This document shows, piece after piece, positions 6,385-7,195 of a stretch of 7,195 nucleotides of DNA. The translations under genes were made by a program, and so were the position numbers. The stretch covers positions 1 through 7,195 of the forward strand of contig JANYFX010000293.1 in assembly GCA_025359585.1 (NCBI GenBank). Reading direction: 5' to 3'. The notes beneath the pieces are model-generated. The model did not search any database. It was not told the origin of the DNA and worked only from the letters and a program-made list of their open reading frames with translations. How positions within the stretch are numbered: the first letter of the stretch is position 1; the number at the start of each line of letters is the position of its first letter. The stretch comes from Rhizobacter sp. (GTDB taxonomy: Bacteria; Pseudomonadota; Gammaproteobacteria; Burkholderiales; Burkholderiaceae_C).

Positions 6385-7195
6385 ATGTCCTTGCAAAACC
6401 TCGAATCCCGCCGCCGCCTGCTGAAGTTTTTCGTGGGCGCCCCGATGCTGCCCTTGGGCGGCTCGGCCTTCGCCACCGCCTTGCTCGCCGGCTGCGGCGG
6501 CAGCGACGACGCGGCTCCCGCGCCCGTCGTCACCTACACCTCGTCGAGTTTCACCGGCATGGCCGCGCCGACGCTGGCCAACGCTGCGGCCATGGCCACC
6601 ACCTCGGTCGGCTCCAGCCTGAACGTGGCCTACAGCGACGGCAGCCAGAAGGCCTATGCGCTCGCCTATCGCCCGTTCTTCGCCACCGGCGACCTGGTGC
6701 CCAACGGCAGCGGCGGCACGGTCCTGGCGGGCGGCTACGTGGACATCAACAACCAGCCGATCGTCGACCGATCGGTCGCCGGCAAGGAGCGCCAGTTCTT
6801 CTCCGACTCGCCGGACGGCACCTCGCTGCTGTCGTTGCCGAACCCGACCGTCACCGGCATCAAAGGCAAAGCCGTTTTCGCGGTGGTGCAGTTCGAGTAC
6901 ACGACGCGTGACCAGAGCGGCGCCAGCACCTACGGCGTGCTGCCCTCGCCGATCGCGGTGCTGACGCTCGATCAGGACCAATCCACCGGCGCGCTGACGC
7001 TCGTGAAGTACCACAACGTCGACATGGCCAGTGCGCACGGCCTGTGGATCACCTGCGGCGCGAGCCTCTCGCCCTGGGGCACGCACCTGTCGAGCGAAGA
7101 GTACGAGCCCGATGCGCCGTTCGCCTCGTCCAACGCACAGTTCAAGGCCTACAGCCTGAACGTGTTCGGCGACGCGACCAAGGCGAACCCGTACC
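6385..7195 (+). CDS. phoX: PhoX-family alkaline phosphatase (DUF839), N-terminal 270 residues, cut by the right edge
   Basis: The frame opens at ATG 6385 and has no stop before the window ends, so the 3' part lies outside. The N-terminus carries a near-perfect twin-arginine motif, SRRRLLK at residues 8-14, then a hydrophobic segment and a lipobox LAGC with Cys37. This suggests a Tat-exported lipoprotein. The following GGSDDAAPAP is a flexible tether. The body shows phrases I associate with PhoX: DGTSLLSLPNP (144-154), VVQFEYTTRDQSG (167-179) and SPWGTHLSSEEYEP (229-242), the last being the conserved glutamate-bearing metal-site region. PhoX enzymes are Fe3+/Ca2+-dependent phosphomonoesterases that release phosphate from organic phosphate under starvation. 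A weak GAAAG lies just upstream as the ribosome site. The gene is divergent from the ATPase-phoD unit across 203 bases holding a Pho-box-like site. Catalytic residues beyond 270 cannot be checked. Confidence 0.88.
   Translation, partial: MSLQNLESRRRLLKFFVGAPMLPLGGSAFATALLAGCGGSDDAAPAPVVTYTSSSFTGMAAPTLANAAAMATTSVGSSLNVAYSDGSQKAYALAYRPFFATGDLVPNGSGGTVLAGGYVDINNQPIVDRSVAGKERQFFSDSPDGTSLLSLPNPTVTGIKGKAVFAVVQFEYTTRDQSGASTYGVLPSPIAVLTLDQDQSTGALTLVKYHNVDMASAHGLWITCGASLSPWGTHLSSEEYEPDAPFASSNAQFKAYSLNVFGDATKANPY

Noticed and set aside
6346..7086. A 246-codon - strand frame opposite phoX
   Set aside because: The + strand frame here carries Tat, lipobox and PhoX motifs. The - strand translation is Arg/Gly/Ala-rich low complexity.

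Overview
The window is GC-rich, fully bacterial chromosome-like DNA with densely packed genes on both strands. Protein features (a UvrD with a long extra segment before motif V, a Burkholderiales-type branched-chain-amino-acid-like binding protein, PhoD and PhoX phosphatases with Tat signals) suggest a betaproteobacterium of the order Burkholderiales (Leptothrix/Rubrivivax-like group). This is inferred from protein style only, without any database search.

Layout, left to right: (1) bases 1-217, + strand, the end of a gene whose product finishes in a very histidine-rich tail, probably a DMT/EamA-type membrane transporter; (2) 248-2602, + strand, uvrD, the repair helicase, complete; (3) 2607-3851, - strand, an exported LivK-type solute-binding protein, converging on uvrD with only 4 bases between the stop codons; (4) 3943-5472, - strand, a Tat-exported PhoD alkaline phosphatase/phosphodiesterase; (5) 5486-6181, - strand, a small ParA/MinD-type P-loop ATPase, 13 bases upstream of phoD; (6) 6182-6384, a divergent intergenic region with a candidate PhoB-binding site and -10 box facing right; (7) 6385 to the right edge, + strand, the N-terminal 270 residues of a PhoX-family phosphatase with a Tat motif and a lipobox.

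The left part is housekeeping (DNA repair). The right part looks like a phosphate-scavenging locus: two unrelated secreted phosphatases, PhoD and PhoX, are read divergently from one short region that holds a Pho-box-like triple repeat with 11-base spacing. The ATPase shares the phoD transcription unit and has no ParB partner in view. The binding protein downstream of phoD has no permease or ATPase genes next to it. No tRNA, rRNA, CRISPR array, insertion sequence or attachment site was seen. No clearly new system was recognised. The most notable points are the ATPase-phoD pairing, the Pho-type promoter and the orphan binding protein.
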